A stretch of 61,680 bases of DNA from GCA-003244245 sp035714625 (GCA_035714625.1 DASTLT010000206.1:1-61680), one strand, 5' to 3'; positions 9,598 to 19,703 are shown, counted from the first letter of the stretch. Program-made: numbers and translations. Notes: a model not told the origin generated them from the letters alone.

Positions 9598-10358
9598 GCA
9601 GGCTGCGCGGGGCCGGTAGGTGGCTTGGGACTGTGTTGCCGGGCGCCTCCCAGTACTTGGGCAGCGTGTTCGTGGCGGTGCTGCTGGCCCCGGTGGTGCC
9701 CGACGTGGCGGTGGAGCTTTTCGGCGCGGACTCGCCGAGCTGGCGGAACCCGGCATGGCGGGCGGCGGCGCTGCTGCTGGTCGTCGCGGTCTGTATCGGG
9801 GTGTACGTCGTCCGGCGCTGGCTGGCCCGGCGTCGCGAAGCCGACGCGCCCATGCCCGAGCTGCGGCATTACCCGGTGCTCGTCCAGCCGCTGAGCCTCA
9901 GGCGGTACGAGTACCGCCCGCGGACCAGCGAGCGGACGGGGGATCTGATGATCCCCGAGGTGAACGTCGACGCCGCCAAGCCGAAGCTGGTGGTAGCCGT
10001 CGCGACACCACAGATCCCCCTCGACAAGCTCGAAGCATTGCGAACAGGTCTCAAGGAGGACGGCATCAACTTCACCCACGTGTCGATCTCCGATCCCGAC
10101 GATGTGCGCGAGGTAGTGCCGGAGGTGGTGCAGAAGGTGCTGGCCCTGCTCCGCGAGCGCGAGGTCGCGCCCCACGACGTCTGCTTCGACACCACGGGTG
10201 GGAACGTGCCGATGTCGCTGGCGATGCTGCGGGCCGCCGGGCTGTACGGATCGGAATGCTGCTACGTCTCCTCCCAGCAGGATCAGTACGGACGCGCCCC
10301 TCGTTTCCAGGTGTCCCGCTCGTTCGAGCCGAACGCCCTGCTCGGAGCAGCACAGTGA
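9594..10358 (+). CDS. Two-TM CARF-domain protein (putative cOA-gated effector)
   Basis: A 254-residue protein. Hydrophobic helices at about residues 21-42 and 55-73 are followed by the Arg-rich VVRRWLARRR, so the C-terminus should be cytosolic. Residues 129-254 look like a Rossmann-type CARF domain: strand KLVVAVATP, a helix, then VCFDTTGGNVPMSLAM with the D-T-T-G-G ligand loop at about 199-203. No nuclease domain is present. Known membrane CARF proteins such as Cam1 are opened by cyclic tetra-adenylate and depolarise the cell; a similar role is inferred. It lies inside the operon, coupled by GTGA to csx19 and the next gene. Confidence 0.75.
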   Translation: MSRLRGAGRWLGTVLPGASQYLGSVFVAVLLAPVVPDVAVELFGADSPSWRNPAWRAAALLLVVAVCIGVYVVRRWLARRREADAPMPELRHYPVLVQPLSLRRYEYRPRTSERTGDLMIPEVNVDAAKPKLVVAVATPQIPLDKLEALRTGLKEDGINFTHVSISDPDDVREVVPEVVQKVLALLREREVAPHDVCFDTTGGNVPMSLAMLRAAGLYGSECCYVSSQQDQYGRAPRFQVSRSFEPNALLGAAQ

Positions 10359-10696
10359 TCCGCAACTTCACGCCGCATGACGTGCACCTGGCGACTGTCG
10401 CGGGGCGGGTGCGGGTGCCGCCTGACGGGCCACCCGCCCGGATCCGGCAGCGGGCTGTTCCGGTGGGCCGGGTCGCTGTCCACGACACCGAGATCGAACT
10501 GTTCGACGTGCACGACGGCGGGGTGGACGGCTTGCCCGATCCGCAGCCCGGTGTGTACCTGGTGGTGCCCCGCGTGGTCGCCTACGCCTGCCCCGAGCGC
10601 CGTGACCTCGTGTTCCCCTACCAGGAGGTACGCGACGAGAACGGCCGGGTGATCGGCTGCGCCGCCTTGGGGCGCACCCTTCGGGAGGGGCGTTGA
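10355..10696 (+). CDS. Small conserved protein of the type III operon
   Basis: A 113-residue protein of unknown function. It begins MIRNFTPHDVHL and ends with PGVYLVVPRVVAYACPERR, DLVFPYQEVRDENGRVIGCAALG. The same small gene occurs at the same place before cas6 in the second operon (58106-58448). Its TPH.., VSR/VPRVVA and P..VRDE.GRVIGC pattern recalls small proteins also seen in phages and elsewhere. No catalytic residue set, TM helix or signal peptide is evident. It starts at GTG overlapping the CARF gene stop. Confidence 0.75.
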   Translation: MIRNFTPHDVHLATVAGRVRVPPDGPPARIRQRAVPVGRVAVHDTEIELFDVHDGGVDGLPDPQPGVYLVVPRVVAYACPERRDLVFPYQEVRDENGRVIGCAALGRTLREGR

Positions 10697-10697
10697 C

Positions 10698-11472
10698 GTG
10701 CCGGTTGCGATTGAGATCGACCTGCTGCCCGCGGCTGGCATGGTGATCTACCCGGCGCGGCTGCACGGTGCCGCGTGCGCGTTGCTGGAGGACGAGTCGG
10801 CCGACCACCGGGCGCCCCACAAGCCGTTCTCCGCCGGTCCGCTGGTCTCCGTCGGGCCGGTCGCGCGCTGGTGGCTGGGCTTCCTGCACGACGGGGTGAG
10901 GATCAGCCCGCAAGCCGTGTGTTTCGGGTCAACCGAGTGCCCGGTGGTTGACGTGCGTGAAGCGCGGTTCAGCTACGCCGAGCTGAGCCGCACCGAACCG
11001 CTGGGCGCGACTGGAAGTGATCAGCCCGATGTACTTCTCCCGCAACGGCCGGGACCTGCCGCTGCCCGACCCGGTGCTGATCGTGCGCTCGGCGCTGACC
11101 CGCTGGAACGTGCACGCTCCCCCGCCACTGGCGGTCGAGCCGGACCTGGGCACCGCGCTGATCTCGTCGGTGTACCTGCGGGAGCATTGCGGGCAGTCCC
11201 GCCAAGCGCCGGTGTCGGCCACCATGACCCAGACCGGCTTTGTCGGCACCGCCGAGCTGGGTCTGACCCGGGTGGCTGATGAACGGGTCGAGCGGGTCTT
11301 CGCCGCCCTGATGCGCTTCGCCGCCATCGCCGGGATCGGTGCACAGACCACCCATGGCTTCGGGGCCACCATCCTGCACGCCCTGGGGCCACCCGGCTCC
11401 CATTCCGAGTGCGCGGACAGTGGGGCTCATGCCGGCGGCGAGCTGGCTAGTCCCCGCTCGGCTCGGCCTTAG
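10698..11472 (+). pseudogene. cas6: Cas6 CRISPR RNA endoribonuclease, frameshifted
   Basis: Cas6 cuts the CRISPR transcript within the repeat. The N-terminal ferredoxin-like part has YPARLHGAACALLEDE and HKPFSAGPL. The C-terminal part, in another frame, has EVISPMYFSRNGRDLPLPDP, ALTRWN and the glycine-rich loop AAIAGIGAQTTHGFGATIL. The frames join near 10998-11016 with a net one-base gain; restoring it gives EPWARLEVISP. The full length would be about 257 residues. It is the last gene of the operon. The catalytic His cannot be assigned with confidence. Confidence 0.75.
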
Positions 11473-11680
11473 CGGTCAGCCGGGTGAGGGAGGTGATGAG
11501 CTTTTCGTACACCGGTGGCGGGAGCATGGCCGAGGTGCGTATCGCGCCGTGGTAGTAGAGGCCGAGTTGGCCGTCGGTGTGGCGCACCGCGATCAGGGTG
11601 CACGTCTCACCCTCGGCGGTGCGGGCATCGATCACTGCCCGACGTTCTTCGACGATTTCCGGCCAGCGGTGGCGAGCCAT
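11447..11680 (-). CDS. Small hypothetical protein
   Basis: A 77-residue frame starting MARHRWPEIVEERRAVID, with a good ribosome-binding site (GAGAGGA) seven bases before the ATG. It contains TLIAVRHTDGQLGLYYHG and ends with a helix. The 3' end overlaps the last 26 bp of the convergent cas6. No family is recognised. The RBS and codon pattern support a real gene. Confidence 0.55.
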   Translation of the reverse strand: MARHRWPEIVEERRAVIDARTAEGETCTLIAVRHTDGQLGLYYHGAIRTSAMLPPPVYEKLITSLTRLTAKAEPSGD

Positions 11681-11689
11681 TGCATCCTC

Positions 11690-12088
11690 TCAGTCGGCTG
11701 GTGGGTCGGTGACCCGGCCCGCCTGGGAAATGCCGGGGAAGCAAGCCGGGCCGCCGGGACCCAAGCGCGTCGCTTCACTGGATTGGACGCGCCAGTGCCG
11801 AGCCTGGTGGACCGGGGACCGGCGGGACAGGGAGAACGACCCGGAACAACACCCGGTGACCACAGCGAACCGCAGAACCACCGCCCACCGGCTCGGAGGA
11901 TCACGCCAAGCACGGGCGCACACCGGCAGACCAATCAGCGGCTGGCGCCACACCGGACGGCCGTCAGGCTGTGATCGAATCGAGCAGCCCGCGAGCTTCG
12001 CACCCTGCTCCCACGCATCCGGCCCAGTGCCATCCACTTCATTAGCTCGACCGACCAGCGCAGGCGAATCCTGGTCGGTGACGATCAT
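11690..12088 (-). CDS. Hypothetical protein (weak)
   Basis: A 132-codon frame starting MIVTDQDSPALVGRANEVDG, ending nine bases before the gene at 11680, with G/C at most third positions. It is Cys/Trp/Arg-rich and shows no recognisable domain, signal or TM helix. It could be a gene co-transcribed with its neighbour or only a favourable frame in otherwise empty DNA. Nothing else was found between 11690 and 12215. Confidence 0.25.
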   Translation of the reverse strand: MIVTDQDSPALVGRANEVDGTGPDAWEQGAKLAGCSIRSQPDGRPVWRQPLIGLPVCARAWRDPPSRWAVVLRFAVVTGCCSGSFSLSRRSPVHQARHWRVQSSEATRLGPGGPACFPGISQAGRVTDPPAD

Positions 12089-12215
12089 CGGGACGGGATG
12101 TTTGGCTGACCACCCGCTTCGCGGCTACCGCGCGAGGGGTCGGCATCTACCCGCAACACACCCTCCGGGAACCCAAGTCGTCGTCTCGTACCACGTTGGG
12201 GTACAATTATTCGTT

Positions 12216-12481
12216 GTGCGGATCGATCGTGTCCTGTGGAGCACACGCAGTGTTGCCCACATCGCGCGGCACGAGATCACTCCGGAGGAGGTCGAGGATG
12301 TGGTGTTCAGCCCACCCCTCGACGCCCGACGTGGCGAGCACGAGGGTACCTATCTCGTGTTCGGGCGCAGCCGGGACGGACGACGCCTCTTGGTCGTCAT
12401 CGCGCTGCTCCACGTAACAGCTGTTACGTTGTTACCGCTCGTGACGTCAATCGAGCCGAGAGGAGACGGATGAAGCGATGA
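12216..12481 (+). pseudogene. brnT: BrnT-family toxin, frameshifted
   Basis: The frame from GTG 12216 reads VRIDRVLWSTRSVAHIARHEITPEEVEDVVFSPP and GTYLVFGRSRDGRRLLVVIALL, matching the BrnT RNase toxin layout (W..ks..ka..HgIt.eEv..v, then g..grlL.Vv). After about 12412 the expected ending SCYVVTARDVNRAERRRMKR continues in another frame, a net loss of one base. That ending overlaps the antitoxin start (ATGA). The toxin is therefore probably inactive, leaving the antitoxin gene intact. Confidence 0.65.
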
Positions 12482-12807
12482 CGAAAAAATATCTATCGAA
12501 GGACGAGATCGAGCGCCTTTCAGAGCACTACGAAAAACTCGACGACGAGGAGATTCTCGCCGAATGGGAACGCAGCGAGCCCGCAACGATTAATGTTGGC
12601 GAGCCGATGGTGTCTCGTTCAGTGCGCTTTCCTCGGCACACCATGGAGCGGCTGCGCGAGGTGGCGCGCGCACGGGGCATCGGGGTGACACAGCTCATTC
12701 GTGAGTGGACTGAGGAACGACTCGCCGCGGGCGGTGACCTGAACGATCGGGTGCTCCTCGCCGACGAGCTGGAACGGGCAGCACGACTCCTGCGGGATAG
12801 CGCATGA
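12478..12807 (+). CDS. brnA: BrnA-type RHH antitoxin
   Basis: A 109-residue protein with an N-terminal toxin-binding stretch (MTKKYLSKDEIERLSEHYEKLDDEEILAEWER) and a C-terminal ribbon-helix-helix (VSRSVRFPRHTMERLREVARARGIGVTQLIREW). Such antitoxins bind the BrnT toxin and repress their own promoter. It is coupled to the broken brnT by ATGA. Its early codons (ACGAAAAAATATCTATCG) are AT-rich compared with the backbone, suggesting transfer. Confidence 0.75.
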   Translation: MTKKYLSKDEIERLSEHYEKLDDEEILAEWERSEPATINVGEPMVSRSVRFPRHTMERLREVARARGIGVTQLIREWTEERLAAGGDLNDRVLLADELERAARLLRDSA

Positions 12808-13005
12808 TCAACCAGACGGCCTTACTGTAACGAATCCCACCCTCGTGCCGGGATGCAAGAGAATGGGTGAAGCACTCGATGCCCTCGCGACCGACGTGCC
12901 CCGACCCGCGCTGGAGCAGTGTGCGCTGGGGTGCAGGTTACCTCTACCGCTTGGCCTAGGAACGCGATATGCAGCGCTACGCGAACGCCCCTCTCGATGA
13001 AACCG

Positions 13006-13307
13006 AGCTGGCGCTTGCCTGCTCGGCTCGCCGCATCGGTGCTGACGAAGATCGAGGTGCTGCATGGAATGCGTTCAGCCGAGCGGGCGGCGGTCCGGGT
13101 TTGTTCACCACCCTGGAATGGATCGCGGTCAGCGACGATGTCGCCGAGACAGCCGGTCAGTTCGCCCGGCACTACCGCACCTCACATCACAACATCGAGG
13201 TGCCCGACTACCTCATCGCCGCCACGGTGCACCACCTCGGGGCCGAACTCTGGACGTGCGATGTCGAGCACTCCCCCATGTTCCCCGGGTTGACGGCGCC
13301 CTACTGA
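13006..13307 (+). pseudogene. VapC PIN-domain toxin remnant
   Basis: Two frames together match the C-terminal two thirds of a VapC RNase: LAASVLTKIEVLHGMRSAERAAVR, then LFTTLEWIAVSDDVAETAGQFARHYRTSHHNIEVPDYLIAATVHHLGAELWTCDVEH and PMFPGLTAPY. The frame changes near 13080-13100. The N-terminal strand with the first catalytic aspartate is missing, and no antitoxin is found just upstream. An inactive relic. Confidence 0.6.
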
Positions 13308-13396
13308 GCGCCCGGCAGGGCACCCTCGGGGGTTGGCTGTCGTTATGAGCAGGGATCCGGGGGGTTGGTAGTCCTTGAAGAGCCACCATCAGCCGG

Positions 13397-14475
13397 TTAC
13401 TCGTAGAGCCCTTCGACCTGCCAGCGGCCCTTCTCGCAACCGAGCAGCACGGCGAGTGGCTCGGCGGTGCGCCCAGAGCTGAGCTCGGCGTCGAGCACCG
13501 CTTGCAGGCGGGCGCAGCGCCGCCCCCGCCAGGATCCCACCAGCGCTCTTTGACCGGCCAGGGTCCCGCCCAGGCCAGCACCCAGCGCGGGGAGTGCCCG
13601 TCCACCGCGACCCGATACGGGACGCCGGTGAGCACCCCACGCCCGCTCACCCCGGCGTCGTCGAGCACCTCGGCGGGCAGCGGACAGGCGGACACCCGGG
13701 ACGGCGCGGGCAGCCGGCCCGGCCAGGGCAGATCCGGGTTGCGCGCCGGGGCCGGGTCGTCGCCCCAGGGCACCAGATGGACCTGGGCAGCGGGGTCCCG
13801 GCCGCCGCAGGGTACTCCGACGAGCACCGCGTCGGGGCCGAGCATCCCCTGCACCCGCACCAGTGCGCGGCCGGCCCGCTCGTCGTCCTCCCCCGACTCC
13901 CCCCACAGCCCGCGCTGCAGTGCTTGCCCGCCGACCACCTCCTCGGGGACCAGATGCAGCTCGGTTATCCCCCCGGTACCCCAGCCGGGTGTTTCCTTGG
14001 TGCCGTGCACGTCCTCGGAACCGTCCTTGGCCCCGGGTCGGGCCCCCCGGGTGCTCAGCCAGCCGTCAAGCTGCCAGCGCACCCGGTCGGCAATGCCGGA
14101 CGCGGTTAGCGGCTCGGCGCAGCGCCACACCCGGTGCAGCTCCTCGCCGGCATCGGTGCGCGCACCCCGAGCCGGATGCAGGCCAGCCTGCGGGTGGCCA
14201 GCGCGGCGTGCAGCTGCTCGGCGGGTTCCCGGGAGGCGAACGCCGCCGCGTCGACCCGGTCCACCGGCGGGGTCGAGCCGGCGGATGACGGTGAGGTCGA
14301 CCGGTGGACGGCGGCAGACCAGCGGGCGCTCGTCAAGCCCCCTGGCCAGCCGGTGCGCGCGCACCCCGTCGGGGCCGAACCGGGAGGCGACGTCGTCGAC
14401 GGGCAGTGTGGCGAACAGGCAGAGGGTGCGCAGCCCCAGCCGGTGCAGCAGATCCACCAGCGCCGCCCGGGCGCG
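13397..14475 (-). pseudogene. imuB: imuB (Y-family polymerase-like) relic
   Basis: Stretches from all three minus frames match the C-terminal half of ImuB, the non-catalytic Y-family partner of DnaE2 in SOS mutagenesis: VDLLHRLGLRTLCLFATLPVDDVASRFGPDG, RAHRLARGLDERPLVCRRPP, DRVDAAAFASREPAEQLHAAL, EELHRVWR, GPWPVKERWW and a final ARLQAVLD...GRWQVEGLYE. Frame changes occur near 14270, 14165 and 13530. The N-terminal half is absent. It sits at the dgt-side end of island A. DNA at 14476-14688 shows no recognisable gene. Confidence 0.75.
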
Positions 14476-14688
14476 ACCGCCCGATCAGCTGTAGCCCGCG
14501 AGATAGCCCGATCAACCTGGCCGACAGCAGCGGGCTGGAGCAGCTCGCCGATGCGCAGTCGGCTCAGTAGCGCAGGTACTACCCGCGGTATCGCCCGCAT
14601 GGCCGCCTCAAACGCTGGCGTGCGAACCAGGCGAACTCCCGCAACTGGTCGACCATCGCGTTTGCGCAGCTCTGCCGCCACGGCAGGC

Positions 14689-15984
14689 TCACTGGAACGT
14701 ACGGGCACGGTGGTCGCCCGTCTCGTCGCGCAGGGAGCCAAGCCAGCGCACCGCTTGCGCGTCGGTCAGGGCGGCCACCTGGTCGATGACCACCCGCAGC
14801 CGGGCGGCGTCGCTGCCGGCCTGCTGCCAGGCCGGGCGCAGCGCGGGGTCCAGCGGGTCGGGAGCGCGATGCCGCACAGCGGTGCACAGCTCGGTGACCA
14901 GGTCCCGCTGCCTGGCCTGCGCCGCGAGCCGGTCGGGGTCGAGCATCACGAACCGCAGGGCCATCGCCTTGAGCAGCGCCACCTCCGCGGCCACCTGACC
15001 GGGGATCACCAGGTCCGCGCGGTAGCGCAGCAGTGGGCTGGGTCCGTGCCGGGCCAGGGTGGCCGAGACCACCGCGCCGGCGAACCGCCCGACCAGCTCG
15101 CTGGTGAGCTGCTTCAACCCCACCTGAGCGGACAGCGAGCCGTCGAAGCTGCGCAACGCGGCGAGCACCGGGATCGCCAGCAGCCCGGTGGCCGCCGCCT
15201 CCAGCTCGGCAACGGGCAGCGGGCTGAAGTGGGCGGCGGCCAGCTCGGCGAGCACTGCCCGCTCGGCCGGGTCGGCCAGCGTGCCCAGCGAGATCCGTCC
15301 GGCGAGGATGCCGTCCTCGACGTCGTGCACCGAGTACGCGACGTCGTCGGCCCAGTCCATCACCTGCGCCTCCAGGCAGCGCACCGCGTCCGGGGCATCG
15401 GCGCGCAGCCAGGCGAACACCGGGGCGTCGTCGGTGTAGCAGCCGAACTTGACCGTCCCGTCCCGGCGCGGCCACGGGTACTTGACGGTGGCGTCCAGCG
15501 CGGCCCTGGTCAGGTTGAGTCCGTGGCTGCGGCCGGTCACCGGGTCGATCAGTTTGGGCTCCAGCCGGGTGAGGATCCGCAGCGTCTGCGCGTTGGCCTC
15601 GAATCCCCCGCACCCTGCGGCAACCTCGTTCAGGGCGCGCTCGCCGTTGTGCCCGAACGGCGGGTGACCGATGTCGTGCGCCAGCCCCGCGGTCTCCACC
15701 AGGTCCGGATCGCAGCCCAGCTCGGCGGCGATGCTGTGGCCGATCTGCGCCACCTCAAGCGAGTGGGTCAGCCGGGTCCGCGGCACATCACCTTCTCCCG
15801 GGCCGACCACCTGGGTCTTGCCGGCCAGCCGGCGCAGCGCCGCGGAGTGCAGCACCCGGGCCCGGTCCCGGGAGAACGGGCTGCGCCGCTCGGGACCCGA
15901 CCCGGGCAGTGCGGCCTGCTTGGGTGGCTCGGGCAGCAACCGGGCCCAGTCGTGCTCGGTGTAGCCACCGGGCCGGTCCGCCAC
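14689..15984 (-). CDS. dgt: Deoxyguanosinetriphosphate triphosphohydrolase
   Basis: dGTPase-like HD-domain phosphohydrolase of 431 residues, which hydrolyses dNTP to nucleoside and triphosphate. The N-terminal RDRARVLHSAALRRLAGKTQVV and RTRLTHSLEVAQIGHSIAAEL supply the first His, and ETAGLAHDIGHPPFGHNGE is the HD signature. DWADDVAYSVHDVEDG supplies the late Asp. I chose the GTG at 15984 (VADRPGGYTEHDWARLL) four bases after the ydcF stop; the frame is open further upstream but only through ydcF. dgt is normally next to dnaG in this group, so the interval to dnaG marks an insertion. Confidence 0.93.
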   Translation of the reverse strand: MADRPGGYTEHDWARLLPEPPKQAALPGSGPERRSPFSRDRARVLHSAALRRLAGKTQVVGPGEGDVPRTRLTHSLEVAQIGHSIAAELGCDPDLVETAGLAHDIGHPPFGHNGERALNEVAAGCGGFEANAQTLRILTRLEPKLIDPVTGRSHGLNLTRAALDATVKYPWPRRDGTVKFGCYTDDAPVFAWLRADAPDAVRCLEAQVMDWADDVAYSVHDVEDGILAGRISLGTLADPAERAVLAELAAAHFSPLPVAELEAAATGLLAIPVLAALRSFDGSLSAQVGLKQLTSELVGRFAGAVVSATLARHGPSPLLRYRADLVIPGQVAAEVALLKAMALRFVMLDPDRLAAQARQRDLVTELCTAVRHRAPDPLDPALRPAWQQAGSDAARLRVVIDQVAALTDAQAVRWLGSLRDETGDHRARTFQ

Positions 15985-15988
15985 GGGC

Positions 15989-16636
15989 TTATCCGAGGTC
16001 GGTGCCGAACGAATCGGCCGAGGAGTGGGTGAACCGGTAGTACAGCAGCGCGGCACTCTCCCGGGCGATGTAACGGGCCTGGATCTGCCGGGTCTGCACC
16101 ACCGGCCCGCTGCGGGTAGGCGAGGTCCAGGCGTCCAGCCCGGTGTCGTGGGCCATGATCCTGGCCCGCAGCGAGTGCCATGGATCGCTGACGATCACCG
16201 CCGTGCGCCAGCCCTCGGCTCCGGCCCGGTGGGCAACCGCACGCAGGCTCTCCAGGGTGTCCTTGCCCTCCCCGACCGGCACCACCACGCCGGCCGGGAC
16301 CCCGTAGGACGTCAGATACTTGCGGCCGGCCTCGGCTTCGGTGTAGGTGTCACCGTCCCGCCGGCCACCGACCGTGACGATCCTCGGCGCGACCCCGCTG
16401 CGCCAGAGCCGGGCGGCGTGGTCCAGCCGAGCGCTCAGCACCGCGGAAGGCGTTCCTTCGTACTGCGCCGCGCCCAGCACCACCACGATGTCGGCGTGGT
16501 CCCGGTCGTCGATCCGGGCCACCTGCCAGACCCGGAACAAGGTGCCGCCGACGATCAGCGCACCCAGCACCATCGTCCCGACGACCAGGCGCATCACCCA
16601 GCTCGCCAGCAGGGACCCGAAGGCCCGCTCACCCAC
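15989..16636 (-). CDS. YdcF-family (DUF218) membrane-anchored protein
   Basis: A 215-residue protein with an N-terminal TM helix (about residues 15-33, VMRLVVGTMVLGALIVGGTLF) and an outward DUF218 domain. Family landmarks are ADIVVVLGAAQYEGTPS, RIVTVGGRRDGD, the DTLESLRA loop and AVIVSDPWHSLRA. The family includes SanA/ElyC-like proteins linked to envelope metabolism, but the reaction is not established. It overlaps xdhC by 8 bp and is followed by dgt after four bases, so the three are probably one transcript. Confidence 0.85.
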   Translation of the reverse strand: MGERAFGSLLASWVMRLVVGTMVLGALIVGGTLFRVWQVARIDDRDHADIVVVLGAAQYEGTPSAVLSARLDHAARLWRSGVAPRIVTVGGRRDGDTYTEAEAGRKYLTSYGVPAGVVVPVGEGKDTLESLRAVAHRAGAEGWRTAVIVSDPWHSLRARIMAHDTGLDAWTSPTRSGPVVQTRQIQARYIARESAALLYYRFTHSSADSFGTDLG

Positions 16637-17675
16637 CGATGCGGCCCTGTCCGGTGGCCAGCGGGCCCCCGCTGCGTCCCCGCCGCACCGCGATGACCTC
16701 CGCGACCACCGACACCGCCGTCTCGGCGGGGGTGGCCGCGCCCAGGTCCAGGCCCACCGGCCCGTGCAGCCGGGCCATCTCCTCCTCGGTGAGCCCAGCG
16801 GACCGCAGCCGGGTGCGCCGAGCCGCCTGGGTGTGCCGGGAGCCCAGCGCGCCGCAGAACCCGCGCCCGGAGCGCAACAGCTCCACCAGCACCGCGTCGA
16901 AGGCCGGGGCGTGGTCGAGCAGCACCAGCACGTCAGCGGCGGTGAACTCGCGGGCCGCGGCGACGGCGGGAGCCAGCTCGGTCTCGGTGCGCACCGCCCA
17001 GCCCAGCAGCTCGCACTGCGCCGCCAGGGCCGCCCCGATCGCTCCCCGGCCGGCCAGCAACATGGTGGTCACCGGAACCCAGACGTCGAGCAGCACCGCA
17101 GTGCCCGCCGCGTCGAGCTGCTCGGTCGCGGTTGCCCCGATCCGGGCCAGCTCCCGCAGCCGGGCCAGCACCACGTCATCGCATTCCGGGCTGCCCAGCG
17201 TGCCCACCACCTCGCCCAGCCCCGGACCGGTCGCCACCAGCACCGCGGAGCCGTCGGACGGGGAGGCCAGCGCGGCGGGCACCCCGTCGGCGAGTGCGGT
17301 GCCCAGCGCCGCGGCGGCCGGTGCCGGCAGCGGGTGCCCCAGCAGTTGGGCGCCGCCGCTGCAGGCCAGCCCGGCTGCCACCGCGTCCGGCTCGGTGACG
17401 TGCCCCTTCGCGATCCCAGGCGCCGAGAGGGCAGAACTCAGCAACGGCACCGCCACGTCGTCCATGGTGCCCTCGAACAACACCCCGGCCCGCTCCCCCT
17501 CGGCGGTGCCGGCGAGTAGTTGGCCGGTGGCGACGGTGCCAAAACCGTGCCGCTGCAGCACCCGCACCACGGCGGCGGGGCGGCCCTGCTCGGCCCAGCG
17601 GCGCAGCGCGTCCCCGGCCTGGCGGCGGCTGCTTGATTCCTCGGTGCTCACGGTTGCTGTGCCCACGGTTCCCAT
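16629..17675 (-). CDS. XdhC/CoxI-family protein
   Basis: A 348-residue protein. The N-terminal XdhC/CoxI domain has RRWAEQGRPAAVVRVLQRHGFGTVATGQLL and the C-terminal Rossmann domain has AALAAQCELLGWAVRTETE, DVLVLLDHAP, GALGSRHTQAARRTRL and HGPVGLDLGAATPAETAVSVVAEV. XdhC proteins mature molybdenum hydroxylases by inserting sulfurated cofactor. No xanthine dehydrogenase gene lies in the window, so the client is unknown. A downstream GTG (VSTEESS, 17651) is an alternative start. Confidence 0.88.
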   Translation of the reverse strand: MGTVGTATVSTEESSSRRQAGDALRRWAEQGRPAAVVRVLQRHGFGTVATGQLLAGTAEGERAGVLFEGTMDDVAVPLLSSALSAPGIAKGHVTEPDAVAAGLACSGGAQLLGHPLPAPAAAALGTALADGVPAALASPSDGSAVLVATGPGLGEVVGTLGSPECDDVVLARLRELARIGATATEQLDAAGTAVLLDVWVPVTTMLLAGRGAIGAALAAQCELLGWAVRTETELAPAVAAAREFTAADVLVLLDHAPAFDAVLVELLRSGRGFCGALGSRHTQAARRTRLRSAGLTEEEMARLHGPVGLDLGAATPAETAVSVVAEVIAVRRGRSGGPLATGQGRIGG

Positions 17676-17756
17676 GCCGCCATGTTCTCAGACGCACCAC
17701 CGCAGAACAGCCGTGGTTTGCGTAGCCCCCCGCTCGAGCCCGGTAACCGGTGCCGC

Positions 17757-19145
<1,389 letters not shown>

Positions 19146-19325
19146 TAGAGACTCCTGGTTGGGGGACTCCTGGTCGGGCGCGGGGTTCTCCCACCCTAGC
19201 GAGCGCCGGGCCTGCGCCCGCGCCGGGATTGCCCCCGTGGCACCCCATCGGTATCGGGGGCAAGCCGGTCAGCCCGCCGCTCGGGTAGATCAAGAGCAGC
19301 GGAGTCCTCGGGCTGGGGTGGCAGG

Positions 19326-19655
19326 ATGACGGTAGCGAGCGGCAACGGAGGTGGCATCGTGCCCCGGATCAGGGAGTCCCGGATCAGGCGGACGGACTGG
19401 CGGCGTCCGCTGCTGCCCGGCGCGGGGCCGCTGATGCGAGTGCACCCGGCGATCGCCTTCGTCGCGGTCCTGCTGGTGTTCGCGGTCGGGGTGGGGTGGG
19501 GCGGCTTGCTCGGCGCGCTGGTGCTCGGGCTGCTCGCGGTCGCGGTCGGTGCGCTGCTCGCCGCGACCTGGCCGCGGTTGAGCCCCTCGGAGCGGGCGCT
19601 GCGTGTCCTGGTGCTCGTGGTGCTGGTGGCGATCGCACTGCAACGATTGACCTAG
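19326..19655 (+). CDS. DUF6703-type small membrane protein
   Basis: A 109-residue protein with a basic N-terminal arm and two or three TM helices (AIAFVAVLLVFAVGVGW, GALVLGLLAVAVGALLAATW and LRVLVLVVLVAIALQRL). The layout fits the actinobacterial DUF6703 family found near glyS/zur. Function is unknown. A later ATG at 19434 would keep all the helices. It lies ahead of the arsR-zur pair. Confidence 0.7.
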   Translation: MTVASGNGGGIVPRIRESRIRRTDWRRPLLPGAGPLMRVHPAIAFVAVLLVFAVGVGWGGLLGALVLGLLAVAVGALLAATWPRLSPSERALRVLVLVVLVAIALQRLT

Positions 19656-19703
19656 CCGGTGCCTACCATGACCGGGGATCCCCATCCGAGGGAGGAAGAG
19701 GGC

